A stretch of DNA of 11,145 bases from the NCBI GenBank assembly GCA_947383065.1, contig CANDCB010000009.1, forward strand, positions 1-11,145, read 5' to 3'. A program made the position numbers and the translations under genes. The notes under the pieces were generated by a model that worked only from the letters and a program-made list of their open reading frames with translations, did no database searches and had not been told where the DNA came from. This stretch comes from an uncultured Bacillota bacterium (GTDB lineage: Bacteria > Bacillota_I > Bacilli_A > RF39 > UBA660). Below, piece by piece: positions 1-7,262 of the stretch (position 1 is its first letter; each line of letters starts with the position of its first letter).

Positions 1-596
1 TAAGTAGTAATATAAGTGACAATAGTACAATGATTATTATAAGATATGAAGATGATACAGTATATTGTTTTGACTATAGAACTGGTGTCAAAATAGCATC
101 TTCTAAAAGTAAAGAAAAGGTTAATATTATTGATTTCATGAATGACTATATAAAAACGACTTATAATGACACATTTGATATGAGTTATATGAATAAGTAC
201 AAAAATGCTCAATCTCTAATTGAAAAATTAGAAGAAAATTCTTTGGAAAAAGCTCTTGATAAAGAAGAAAAAACTAGTGAAAAAGAATATATTATGAATT
301 ATGATCCTCTTAAAGAATCTTACGAAGTCTATGAAATCAAAAGTTATATTAAAAATGAGTTAGTTGATGATATCATAAATAAAAAATTATCAATAAATGA
401 TAATATCTACAAAAGTAATCAATTAATGGATTTTTATAAAACTGATACAGAAAGTAAATTAGCCACTAAAAAAATAAATGGTTTCTATATATTTATATCA
501 TTAACTGGAATTTTAATAGTATTATTCTTATTCTTAGCAGGTATTTTCTTTAAATTGAAGAATAAAAATAAAATTTTAAATATTATAAATAAATAA
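1..596 (+). CDS. C-terminal part of a membrane-anchored extracytoplasmic protein, 5' end outside the window
   Basis: The first ATG in this frame is at 30, but the frame stays open to the window edge (codons from position 3 read SSNISDNST) and no ribosome binding site precedes that ATG. I therefore read this as the end of a longer gene. Numbering from the ATG, residues 1-22 contain a YCFDYRTG segment that loosely recalls the closing strand of a PQQ-like beta-propeller repeat, but this is a weak resemblance. Residues 60-120 are charged and probably helical. A single hydrophobic segment at about 152-174 is followed by a basic tail (KLKNKNK), which suggests a C-terminal anchor with the tail in the cytoplasm and the bulk outside. 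The gene ends just before an intrinsic terminator and is separated from rnc by a promoter, so it belongs to a different transcript. I do not recognise the family. Confidence 0.7.
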   Translation, partial: SSNISDNSTMIIIRYEDDTVYCFDYRTGVKIASSKSKEKVNIIDFMNDYIKTTYNDTFDMSYMNKYKNAQSLIEKLEENSLEKALDKEEKTSEKEYIMNYDPLKESYEVYEIKSYIKNELVDDIINKKLSINDNIYKSNQLMDFYKTDTESKLATKKINGFYIFISLTGILIVLFLFLAGIFFKLKNKNKILNIINK

Positions 597-604
597 AATG
601 ATAG

Positions 605-642
605 AACCTCGTTTCTTTTGACGAAAAATAAGCGAGGTTTTT
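605..642 (+). terminator. Intrinsic terminator after the first gene
   Basis: AACCTCG (605-611) pairs perfectly with CGAGGTT (633-639). Further weak A-T and G-T pairs are possible inside the arms, and a run of T (638-642) follows. It lies 9 bases after the stop codon of the upstream gene and reads in the same direction. Confidence 0.85.
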
Positions 643-719
643 AAATTGTAAAAAATATTTTAATAAGATTAATTATATAAAATTATAAAGATTAAATAAA
701 AATTTTTAATAAATTTGAC

Positions 720-748
720 TTAGTAAATTAAGAAAATCATGATATAAT
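720..748 (+). promoter_or_regulatory. Extended -10 promoter for rnc-smc
   Basis: A perfect TATAAT at 743-748 is preceded by TG one base upstream (740-741), the extended -10 arrangement that compensates for a weak -35. The hexamer 17 bases upstream is TTAGTA (720-725). A better-looking TTGACT (715-720) lies 22 bases away, too far for normal spacing. Initiation near 755 would leave about 24 bases of leader before the rnc start. Confidence 0.6.
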
Positions 749-778
749 TGGTATTGTTAGATTGGATATGTGATAATT

Positions 779-1429
779 ATGAATTTTTTAGAAAAATTTG
801 GTATTAAAATAGACAATCAAGAATTACTATTAGAAGCCTTAACGCATTCTTCTTTTTCCAATGAACATCAAGTCAAAAATTATGAAAGATTAGAATTCTT
901 AGGGGATGCAGTTTTACAAATTTTAATAAGCGATTATTTGTATAAAAATATGGATTTATCAGAAGGACAAATGAGTAAAACTCGTGCTTCTTATGTATGT
1001 GAGTCCGCTTGTGCTAAATATGCAGAAGTTATTAATTTTCGTCCTTATATTAGAGTTGGTCATGGTCAACTTAATAATATAAATGATACGATTATAGCCG
1101 ATATTTTTGAAAGTATTATGGGATGTGTTTATTTAGACCAAGGATTAGAAGTAGCGAAATCACTATTTAATCAGGTAATAATACCTTGTATAGAAAATCA
1201 CAATATCTTTTTAGGTGATTATAAAAGTAAACTACAAGAATTAGTTCAAACAACCAAAGAATCTTTAGAATATCGTTTAATAAATGAAGAAGGTCCAGCC
1301 CACGATAAAGTTTTTGAAGTGGCCGTAATAATTGATGGTATTGTTTACGGTAAAGGAATTGGCAAGTCTAAAAAGGAGGCAGAGCAAAGAGCTGCTGCTG
1401 ACGCCTATAATAAACAAGCAAGTCTTTAG
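779..1429 (+). CDS. rnc: Ribonuclease III
   Basis: The gene encodes the double-strand-specific endonuclease that processes rRNA precursors and structured RNAs in the cytoplasm. The predicted protein has 216 residues. Residues 1-145 form the catalytic domain: the RNase III signature ERLEFLGDAVL lies at 36-46, and the metal-binding acidic residues are E36, D43, D108 and E111 (ADIFE), all conserved. Residues from about 150 form a double-stranded RNA-binding domain, from the SKLQELVQ segment to the KSKKEAEQRAAADAY helix. I chose the ATG at 779; an in-frame GTG at 770 would add three residues (MII), but it falls within the GTGAT stretch that serves as ribosome binding site, as in several other genes here. 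It is the first gene of an operon with smc, whose ATG is 11 bases after this stop. The rnc-smc pairing is typical of Bacillota. Length and motifs are normal for the family. Confidence 0.96.
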   Translation: MNFLEKFGIKIDNQELLLEALTHSSFSNEHQVKNYERLEFLGDAVLQILISDYLYKNMDLSEGQMSKTRASYVCESACAKYAEVINFRPYIRVGHGQLNNINDTIIADIFESIMGCVYLDQGLEVAKSLFNQVIIPCIENHNIFLGDYKSKLQELVQTTKESLEYRLINEEGPAHDKVFEVAVIIDGIVYGKGIGKSKKEAEQRAAADAYNKQASL

Positions 1430-1440
1430 GATGTGGTAAT

Positions 1441-4380
1441 ATGTATTTAAAAAGTATTAGAATAAATGGTTTTAAATCATTTGCAGAAAAAATAGAATTA
1501 GACATTGACCGCGGGATTACTGGAATAGTTGGCCCTAATGGGTCTGGCAAAAGTAATATAGTAGATGCAGTTAAATGGGTTTTAGGTGAACAATCTGTAA
1601 AAGCTTTACGTGGTGATACTTCTATGATTGATGTTATCTTTGCTGGTTCTAAATCACGAAGTGAAGCTAAAAGAGCAAGTGTTAGCTTAATATTCGATAA
1701 TACAGATCATTATTTAAATAGTGAATTTAATGAAATAGAAATTAAAAGAGTTGTATACAAAACTGGTGAAAGCGAATATTTTATAAATAATGTTAAAGTA
1801 AGATTAAAAGATATAATTGACTTGTTTTTAGATAGTGGAGCAGGAAAAGAATCATATAATATAATTTCTCAAGGTGCTGTAGCAGATATTATAAATAGTA
1901 AGCCAGAAGAAAGAAGGGTTATTTTCGAAGAAGCAGCTGGGGTTTTAAAATATAAAAAACGTAAAGAAGAATCATTTAGAAAGCTCAGTAAAACAAATGA
2001 AAATTTAGCTAGAGTTAATTTACTTATTGATGAACTTTTAAAAACTTTAACACCACTTTCTGAACAATGTGCTAAAGCTCGAAAATATCTAGAATTTAAA
2101 GCTGAATTACAGAATATAGAAATTGCTTTAATTGCTAATGACATAGAAACTTTAAATGAAGAATATGTTAAAGTTAAAAATCATATTACTCAATTAACAT
2201 CTGAAATTGAAGAACTAAATTTATCAAATACACACGAGAGCTCTAAAGTTGAGGAACTTAAACTTAATAGCCTGAAATTAGATAATGAAATCGAAATTAG
2301 CAGCGAGAAAATATTTAACTTTACAACAGAATTAGCTGATTTACAAAGTAAAAAACAAATTATGATGGAACGCCAAAAATATGAAGTTGATGATTCTAAA
2401 TTAGAAATGAATATGCTATCTTTAAAAGAAGAAGTTCTAAAAATAAATAACGATATTGAAACTTTTCTTAAAGAGATTAATGAGTTAAAAAGAAGTTTAG
2501 AAATAAAACAATTAAGAAACATAGAAATACAGAATCTTAATGATAACAAAAAAAATAAGAAAAACAGCTTAATAAACAAAATAAATGAAATAAATAAAAA
2601 TATAATGAATTTAAATAATAAAGTTGATATCATAAAAGAGAATATTAAAAACGACTCTAAATTACCATATAGTGTAAAAAATATTCTTAATAATATCCGA
2701 TTGACAGGAATTCATGGAATTCTTGGAAAGCTAATTGAAATACCTGAAAAGTTTTTAATAGCTATTGAAACTAGTCTAGGTGCTAATAGCAACGTAATAG
2801 TTGTTGATAATGAAATCTCTGCCAAAGAAGCAATTAATTACTTAAAAGAGAATAAGCTTGGACGAGCAACTTTTTTCCCAATTTCAATAATTAAATCGCG
2901 TAATGTATTATATGAAGATTTAAATAAAATAAAAGATATAGAAGGTTTTATTGGCACAGGAGACACATTAGTTAAATATAATGAAAAATATAAAAATATT
3001 ATTATGAATCAACTTGGTAATGTAATAGTAGTTGACACTATTGAAACCTTAAATAAAATTGGCAAAATATTACAATATAAATATAAAATTGTAACTCTTG
3101 AAGGCGAAATTCAATATGCAGGTGGTTCTATTACAGGTGGAACTTTAAAAAATAGTAGTAGCTTTTTACAAGATAAACATGAACTAGAAAATTTAAGCAA
3201 GACTTTAAATGACGAAAAATTAAATTTAAATATCACGGAAAGTAATTTAAATAATTTGAATAGTGAAATAGAAACTAATTCTAAAGAACTAGAATGTTTA
3301 AATAGAGATATAATAAAATTATCAGAACAATTAAATATTAAAAATGAAAATTTAGAGAATTTAAAAAATTTAAGTTTAATAAAATCTAATGAGTTAGAAG
3401 GATTACAAAATAAAGTAGAAAATACCTTAGATAAAGAATTGGAAAATATAGTCAACGAATATTATGAAAAATTAGCATTGAAAGACCAAGAAACTAAAAA
3501 GTTAGAAAGTATAAAGAAAGCGAAATCTGATTTAAATACCGAAATTACAACTCTAGAAAAAACTTATCGTGATATTAATAGCCGAATAACATCGAAACAA
3601 AATGATCTTAAATTAGAAGAAATTAAATTAGGAAAAATGGATGTTAAATTAGATAATTTATTACTTTTTTTAAACGAGAATTATAGTTTAACCTATGAAA
3701 AAGCCCATCATGAATATAGCCTTGATGTCGATGCTGAAACAGCAAGAATAACTGTAAATAATTTAAAAGCTAAAATCAAAACATTAGGTGATGTTAATAC
3801 TGGAAGTATAATGGAATATGAAAGATTAAATGAAAGATATGAGTTTTTAACCACTCAAAAAAATGATTTAGAAGGAGCAGTTACAAGCTTACTTAATGTT
3901 ATTTCAGAGATGGATGAATTAATGAAGGTAAAGTTTATAGAAACATTTAATAAAATTAGTATAGAATTTAAATCAGTATATAAAAAGTTATTTAAAGGTG
4001 GAGAAGGAATATTAGAACTTACAAATCCTGAAGATATTTTAAATACAGGAGTCGAGATATCCGCTTTACCTCCTGGGAAAAAACTAAATTCTATAGCATT
4101 ACTATCTGGAGGCGAAAAAACTTTAACAGCTATAGCTTTATTATTTGCTATATTAAATGTAAAACCAGTTCCTTTTGTTATTTTAGACGAGGTTGAAGCA
4201 GCATTAGATGAAGCCAATGTTGATGCTTTTGGAAATTATTTGTTATCATGTAAAGAAAAAAGTCAATTTATTATTATTACCCATAAAAAAAGAACAATGG
4301 AATACACAGATGCTTTATATGGTGTAACAATGCAAGAAGGCGGAGTCTCAAAATTAGTGAGTGTTAAATTAGAAGGATGA
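1441..4380 (+). CDS. smc: Chromosome partition protein SMC (bacterial condensin subunit), short-armed
   Basis: SMC is the ATPase of bacterial condensin. With ScpA and ScpB it folds and helps segregate the chromosome. The N-terminal head has Walker A GPNGSGKSN (31-39), the Q-loop LGEQS (49-52) and the SMC-typical PEERRVIFEEAAG (155-167). A coiled coil of about 250 residues leads to the hinge at about 420-570, which has the glycine-rich AGGSITGGTLK (560-570). A returning coil runs to about 815. The C-terminal head has the signature LSGGEKT (888-894), Walker B VILDE (913-917) and the following ALDEANV. At 979 residues it is clearly shorter than the roughly 1,190 usual for Bacillota; heads and hinge are complete, so the missing length is in the two coils. 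The start follows an AGGATGTGGT ribosome binding site. The scpA and scpB genes are not in the window, and ftsY, the usual next gene, is absent. Confidence 0.97.
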   Translation: MYLKSIRINGFKSFAEKIELDIDRGITGIVGPNGSGKSNIVDAVKWVLGEQSVKALRGDTSMIDVIFAGSKSRSEAKRASVSLIFDNTDHYLNSEFNEIEIKRVVYKTGESEYFINNVKVRLKDIIDLFLDSGAGKESYNIISQGAVADIINSKPEERRVIFEEAAGVLKYKKRKEESFRKLSKTNENLARVNLLIDELLKTLTPLSEQCAKARKYLEFKAELQNIEIALIANDIETLNEEYVKVKNHITQLTSEIEELNLSNTHESSKVEELKLNSLKLDNEIEISSEKIFNFTTELADLQSKKQIMMERQKYEVDDSKLEMNMLSLKEEVLKINNDIETFLKEINELKRSLEIKQLRNIEIQNLNDNKKNKKNSLINKINEINKNIMNLNNKVDIIKENIKNDSKLPYSVKNILNNIRLTGIHGILGKLIEIPEKFLIAIETSLGANSNVIVVDNEISAKEAINYLKENKLGRATFFPISIIKSRNVLYEDLNKIKDIEGFIGTGDTLVKYNEKYKNIIMNQLGNVIVVDTIETLNKIGKILQYKYKIVTLEGEIQYAGGSITGGTLKNSSSFLQDKHELENLSKTLNDEKLNLNITESNLNNLNSEIETNSKELECLNRDIIKLSEQLNIKNENLENLKNLSLIKSNELEGLQNKVENTLDKELENIVNEYYEKLALKDQETKKLESIKKAKSDLNTEITTLEKTYRDINSRITSKQNDLKLEEIKLGKMDVKLDNLLLFLNENYSLTYEKAHHEYSLDVDAETARITVNNLKAKIKTLGDVNTGSIMEYERLNERYEFLTTQKNDLEGAVTSLLNVISEMDELMKVKFIETFNKISIEFKSVYKKLFKGGEGILELTNPEDILNTGVEISALPPGKKLNSIALLSGGEKTLTAIALLFAILNVKPVPFVILDEVEAALDEANVDAFGNYLLSCKEKSQFIIITHKKRTMEYTDALYGVTMQEGGVSKLVSVKLEG

Positions 4381-4399
4381 TAAAAATCATTCTTTTTTT
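4373..4399 (+). terminator. Intrinsic terminator containing the smc stop codon
   Basis: AAGGATGAT (4373-4381) pairs with ATCATTCTT (4386-4394) with one G-T wobble and a four-base AAAA loop, followed by T (4395-4399). The smc stop codon TGA (4378-4380) is inside the left arm, so the last SMC codons also build the terminator. Confidence 0.75.
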
Positions 4400-4484
4400 G
4401 AATTTAAAAAAGGATATAGCTAAGTAAGGTGTAATAATTATAAGTAGAGGGTAATATAATTCGACATTAAAGTAACTCATCAGA

Positions 4485-4493
4485 TGGTATTAT
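4485..4493 (+). promoter_or_regulatory. Possible extended -10 promoter for the SPOR-radC-mre operon
   Basis: TGGTATTAT has the TG-N-TATTAT form of an extended -10 element. It is the best candidate in the 130-base gap after the smc terminator, where a new promoter is expected. No good -35 lies at standard spacing (CATTAA at 17 bases; TTCGAC at 4460-4465 is 22 bases away), and initiation here would leave only about 10 bases before the start codon, so it is tentative. The rest of the gap (4400-4480) shows no other element I can support, apart from an imperfect inverted repeat between GGGTAATATA (about 4449) and TATTATACC. Confidence 0.35.
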
Positions 4494-4510
4494 ACCTTTG
4501 GTGATAAAAA

Positions 4511-4936
4511 ATGAAAAAAACTTTAATAATTATATTATGTGCAATTTCATTAGGAGGAGGAATAGCCTTTTATTTATTTAATAAAGTAGTAATTGCCAAA
4601 GTTGAAGACGAAATTACAGTTAACGCATTTCAAATCGGAGCTTTTACTAATTATGATAATGCTTTAAAAGTTGCTGATCGAAACAATGGAATTGTTGTAA
4701 ATGATCACGATATTTATCGAGTATATGTTGCTATATTAAATGATACTGAAGCAATAGATAAACTAAAAAATTATTATGAAGAAATTGGTCTAAATTATTA
4801 TTTAAAAAAAATTCCTGTAGATTCTAATTATATTGAAAGTATAAAAAATGCTCAAGAATTATTAAAAAAAAGTAGCACAGATACATATGTCGTTTTAAAT
4901 AGTGAGATGTTACAAAAATATAAGGAGATGTTTTAA
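4511..4936 (+). CDS. Membrane-anchored SPOR-domain protein in the spoIIB position
   Basis: The 141-residue product has a basic N-terminus and one membrane segment (about 4-27), then an extracytoplasmic domain. Residues 37-104 fit the SPOR fold: the first strand VNAFQIGAFTNYDNALKVA matches the typical FxVQxGAFxxxxNAxxLA pattern, and the second half has IYRVYVAIL followed by a KLKNYYEEIGLNYYLKK helix-strand. SPOR domains bind peptidoglycan stripped of stem peptides at division sites. In Bacillus the SPOR-domain sporulation protein SpoIIB is encoded a little upstream of radC-mreBCD, and this gene lies immediately upstream of radC, so it may be a reduced SpoIIB-like protein. That is inference from fold and synteny; it is much shorter than B. 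subtilis SpoIIB (about 330 residues). The start ATG follows GGTGAT (4500-4505) by 5 bases. The radC start lies 5 bases after this stop, and its ribosome binding site is inside this gene. Confidence 0.82.
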   Translation: MKKTLIIILCAISLGGGIAFYLFNKVVIAKVEDEITVNAFQIGAFTNYDNALKVADRNNGIVVNDHDIYRVYVAILNDTEAIDKLKNYYEEIGLNYYLKKIPVDSNYIESIKNAQELLKKSSTDTYVVLNSEMLQKYKEMF

Positions 4937-4941
4937 ATGTA

Positions 4942-5628
4942 ATGGGGTATTTAATAAAAGATTTACCAAAATCAGAACGACCACGAGAAAGATTCAAAAA
5001 ATACGGAGCTAGTGCTTTAAGTGATGAAGAACTCATAAGTATTTTAATAAGAACAGGTACTTCTAATATATCTGTAAGAGACGTTAGTCTTAATTTACTT
5101 AAAGAAATAAATATAAGTGAATTAAATAATATAAGCTATAAAACCTTGAATAATATAAAAGGAATTGGCGAAGTTAAAGCCATGACATTATTATGTGCTG
5201 TTGAACTAGGAAAAAGAGCCCTTAATGAAGTTCAAAATATTTCTAAAATAAAAACAGCTAATGATGTTTACCAACTAGCAAAAGTTGAAATGGAAAATAA
5301 TTTACAAGAAAGATTTATGACTATTTATTTAAATAGTAATAATAATGTAATTTTTAAAAAAGTTTTATTTATTGGAACAGTTAATGAAAGTAGAATAAAT
5401 CCTCGTGATATCTTTAGAGAAGCTGTAAAGAATAATGCAACTAAAATAATTTTAGTTCATAACCATCCCACAGGAAATGTAAATCCAAGTAAATCAGATC
5501 TTTATTTAACGCAAGAATTGTCAAAATTAGGTGAAATGTTAAGTATTACTGTTTTAGATCATATTATTATTGGGAAGAATAACTATTATAGTATTAAAGA
5601 AAGATATGGTGATTTATTTGTATCGTAG
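4942..5628 (+). CDS. radC: RadC family JAB/MPN+ domain protein
   Basis: The 228-residue product matches the RadC/YsxA (UPF0758) family. Residues 1-95 form the helical N-terminal part with a helix-hairpin-helix (NNIKGIGEVKAMTLLCAVELGKR, 70-92). Residues 105-228 form the MPN+/JAMM domain with metal ligands H173 and H175 in HNHPTG and D186 in PSKSD. RadC was once thought to act in DNA repair; that role is not well supported, and its function in non-mobile contexts remains unclear. In Bacillota it almost always lies beside the mre genes, as here. An AGGAGATG ribosome binding site (4923-4930) inside the previous gene precedes the ATG with 11 bases of spacing. The gene overlaps the start of mreC by 11 bases if mreC starts at the TTG at 5618, indicating translational coupling. 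The length is normal. Confidence 0.95.
   Translation: MGYLIKDLPKSERPRERFKKYGASALSDEELISILIRTGTSNISVRDVSLNLLKEINISELNNISYKTLNNIKGIGEVKAMTLLCAVELGKRALNEVQNISKIKTANDVYQLAKVEMENNLQERFMTIYLNSNNNVIFKKVLFIGTVNESRINPRDIFREAVKNNATKIILVHNHPTGNVNPSKSDLYLTQELSKLGEMLSITVLDHIIIGKNNYYSIKERYGDLFVS
5608..5613 (+). promoter_or_regulatory. GGTGAT ribosome binding site that decides the mreC start
   Basis: GGTGAT lies 4 bases before TTG (5618-5620). The same GGTGAT core precedes the genes at 4511, 6666 and 9228 by 3 to 5 bases, which supports the TTG over the in-frame ATG at 5606 or GTG at 5609; the ATG partly overlaps this motif and the GTG lies inside it. Confidence 0.6.
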
Positions 5629-6250
5629 AAAAGTGTTATTAAATAAAATTTTTACAATCTTAATCGTTTTAACAACTATATTAGGAAGTGGTTATTTTAT
5701 AAGTTATTTTAAATACAATGATTATGATTTAATTGAATTAGAATCCTTAAAAGAACAAAATAAACTTTTAGAAGATAAACTCTCAGCATTTAATGAATTA
5801 TATAATGATAATTATATTATTGGTAAAGTTATAATAAGAAATATTCATGATTTTTATAATGAAATAGTTATTAATTTAGGAACCGATAATTTAGTTCAAG
5901 AAGGTGATGCTGTTTTAAATAATGAAGGATTAATTGGAGTTGTTTATAAAGTAGATAAGAATAAATCTTTTGTAAAACTTTTAAGTGGAGATTACAATGT
6001 TTCGGTAAAAGTTAAGGATACTTATGGCAACCTAAATAAAGGAAAAATATCATTACTTGATAAATATAGTAATTTAAATATTGGAGATAAAGTTTACACA
6101 TCGGGATATAGTGAAATGCCAGAAGGAATTTATATCGGAGAAATAGAGAAAATAGATAGTGATAACGAAGAATTAGGGCAAATAGCTAAAATAAAATTAC
6201 TTGATAATAAAAATCTAAATTACATTGCCGTATTTACGAGGTCAAAATGA
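5618..6250 (+). CDS. mreC: Rod shape-determining protein MreC
   Basis: MreC is the bitopic scaffold of the elongation (Rod) complex, linking MreD and the cell wall synthases. The 210-residue product has a basic N-terminus, one membrane helix (about 11-29), a short coiled coil (about 38-60) and the extracytoplasmic beta-barrel domain. Typical segments are NEGLIGVVYKV, VKLLSGDYNVSVKV and GDKVYTSGYSEMPEGIYIGEI. It is shorter than the roughly 290 residues of B. subtilis MreC, with a reduced coiled coil and no long C-terminal tail. I prefer the TTG at 5618 because it follows GGTGAT at good spacing; ATG 5606 is the alternative and would add four residues. mreB, normally between radC and mreC, is missing at this locus. 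The stop overlaps the mreD start as ATGA. Confidence 0.88.
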   Translation: MYRRKVLLNKIFTILIVLTTILGSGYFISYFKYNDYDLIELESLKEQNKLLEDKLSAFNELYNDNYIIGKVIIRNIHDFYNEIVINLGTDNLVQEGDAVLNNEGLIGVVYKVDKNKSFVKLLSGDYNVSVKVKDTYGNLNKGKISLLDKYSNLNIGDKVYTSGYSEMPEGIYIGEIEKIDSDNEELGQIAKIKLLDNKNLNYIAVFTRSK

Positions 6251-6615
6251 TTTATTTAGGATTAACTTTAGACTTATTTATTTCTCAAATGTTACCAATA
6301 AACTCTTATTTTTTTGTAGCTAATCTTGATAAGAATAAATTACCCTCTATAATTATTTCTAGTATTTTACTAGACATTATATTTCATAAATTTACTTATA
6401 ATTTATTAATAACTTTAATTCTATATATCTTAATTAAATTAGTCAATCATTTTAAAAAATATGAATATATAAAAAATTTGTTTTTATATATAATATATTT
6501 TAATATTACTTATCTTTTATTTGGCTATTCTTCTAATTATTTAACTTCTTTTTTTACAGGATTAATCCTTCAAACTATATATTTATTTTGGCTTAAAAAA
6601 GTCTTTATTAACTAG
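6247..6615 (+). CDS. mreD: Rod shape-determining protein MreD
   Basis: The 122-residue, strongly hydrophobic product has four to five membrane segments (approximately 2-18, 33-46, 50-67, 77-95 and 100-117), matching MreD, the polytopic partner of MreC in the elongation complex. Sequence conservation in this family is low, so the assignment rests mainly on hydrophobicity and position directly after mreC, with an ATGA stop/start overlap (6247-6250). A GAGGT ribosome binding site (6238-6242) lies 4 bases upstream of the ATG. It is shorter than the roughly 170 residues of B. subtilis MreD, so one helix may be lost. The TAG stop (6613-6615) lies within the arm of an intrinsic terminator. minC and minD, which follow mreD in Bacillus, are absent. 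Confidence 0.8.
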   Translation: MIYLGLTLDLFISQMLPINSYFFVANLDKNKLPSIIISSILLDIIFHKFTYNLLITLILYILIKLVNHFKKYEYIKNLFLYIIYFNITYLLFGYSSNYLTSFFTGLILQTIYLFWLKKVFIN

Positions 6616-6643
6616 TTTAGTAGACATAAACTTGTTTTTTTTT
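6611..6643 (+). terminator. Intrinsic terminator containing the mreD stop codon
   Basis: AGTTTA (6614-6619) pairs with TAAACT (6627-6632). With one T-T mismatch the stem extends to ACTAGTTTA and TAAACTTGT. A run of nine T (6635-6643) follows. The mreD TAG (6613-6615) is inside the left arm. The stem is AT-rich and may be leaky, which would let the spoIVFA-like gene 23 bases downstream be read from the same transcript. Confidence 0.6.
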
Positions 6644-6665
6644 CATATTATTAAGTGGTGATAAT

Positions 6666-7262
6666 ATGAAAGAAAGCAAATATTACAAAAAGCAGCTTAA
6701 AAAAAATAAAAATTTAAATTATAATTACAATAGATTAATTAGTAAATTTTTGATTTCAATTATTATCGTTTTAAGTACTCTTATAATTACTAATTTCAAT
6801 AAAGATTTAAAAGATAAATATATTGCTAATTTTTTAGAATATAATATTAATTTTAATTCTATTAATAAAATTTATAAAAAATATATGGGAACTTTTAAAG
6901 AAAGTAATAATGATAAAACAGATAGTACAATTAACGTTTCTAATAACAGCAATGATATAAACAATTTACCTCGTAAAGAAAATAATGGTTCTTATGAAAT
7001 TGAAGTAGGGCTAGATTATCCTGTGACGTTTCAAGCTTCAGGCATAATTGTTTATATTGGTGATAAAGACGATTTAAAAAATACAGTTATAGTACAAGGA
7101 AACGATGGAATAGACATTTGGTATAGTAATATAATAAATAATGATTATAGCTTATATGATTATGTAAGTAAAGGAAATATTTTAGGTACTACAAATAAAG
7201 ATACTTTGATTCTTTCAATTTTAAAAGATGGTCAAAAACTATCTTATGATGAATATTTTTAA
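6666..7262 (+). CDS. spoIVFA: SpoIVFA-like protein with degenerate LytM/M23 domain
   Basis: The 198-residue product has a basic N-terminus, one membrane helix (about 24-43), a segment FNSINKIYKKYMG (63-75) that matches the conserved stretch after the helix in SpoIVFA proteins, an Asn/Ser-rich linker (about 78-108) and a C-terminal LytM-like fold (about 118-195). The M23 peptidase histidines are absent: the strand that normally carries the final active-site His reads SILKDGQ, so no hydrolase activity is expected. In B. subtilis SpoIVFA holds SpoIVFB in an inhibited complex in the membrane around the forespore. The gene overlaps spoIVFB by 17 bases, which supports the assignment and suggests coupled translation. 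The start follows GGTGAT (6657-6662). Overall similarity is modest, and confidence rests on architecture plus synteny. Confidence 0.75.
   Translation: MKESKYYKKQLKKNKNLNYNYNRLISKFLISIIIVLSTLIITNFNKDLKDKYIANFLEYNINFNSINKIYKKYMGTFKESNNDKTDSTINVSNNSNDINNLPRKENNGSYEIEVGLDYPVTFQASGIIVYIGDKDDLKNTVIVQGNDGIDIWYSNIINNDYSLYDYVSKGNILGTTNKDTLILSILKDGQKLSYDEYF

Noticed and set aside
715..748. TTGACT/TATAAT as a standard -35/-10 promoter for rnc
   Set aside because: The spacing is 22 bases, too long; the TG-extended -10 explains the promoter better.
770..778. GTG start for rnc at 770
   Set aside because: The GTG is part of the GTGAT ribosome-binding stretch in front of the ATG at 779; other genes in the window show the same layout.
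4441..4500. A riboswitch or structured leader before the SPOR gene
   Set aside because: The only pairing I found, GGGTAATATA with TATTATACC, has mismatches, and no known riboswitch motif is visible.
4378..6250. Mycoplasma-type code with TGA as tryptophan, suggested by the AT richness
   Set aside because: TGA ends smc inside a terminator and ends mreC in an ATGA overlap with mreD, and conserved tryptophans are encoded by TGG.
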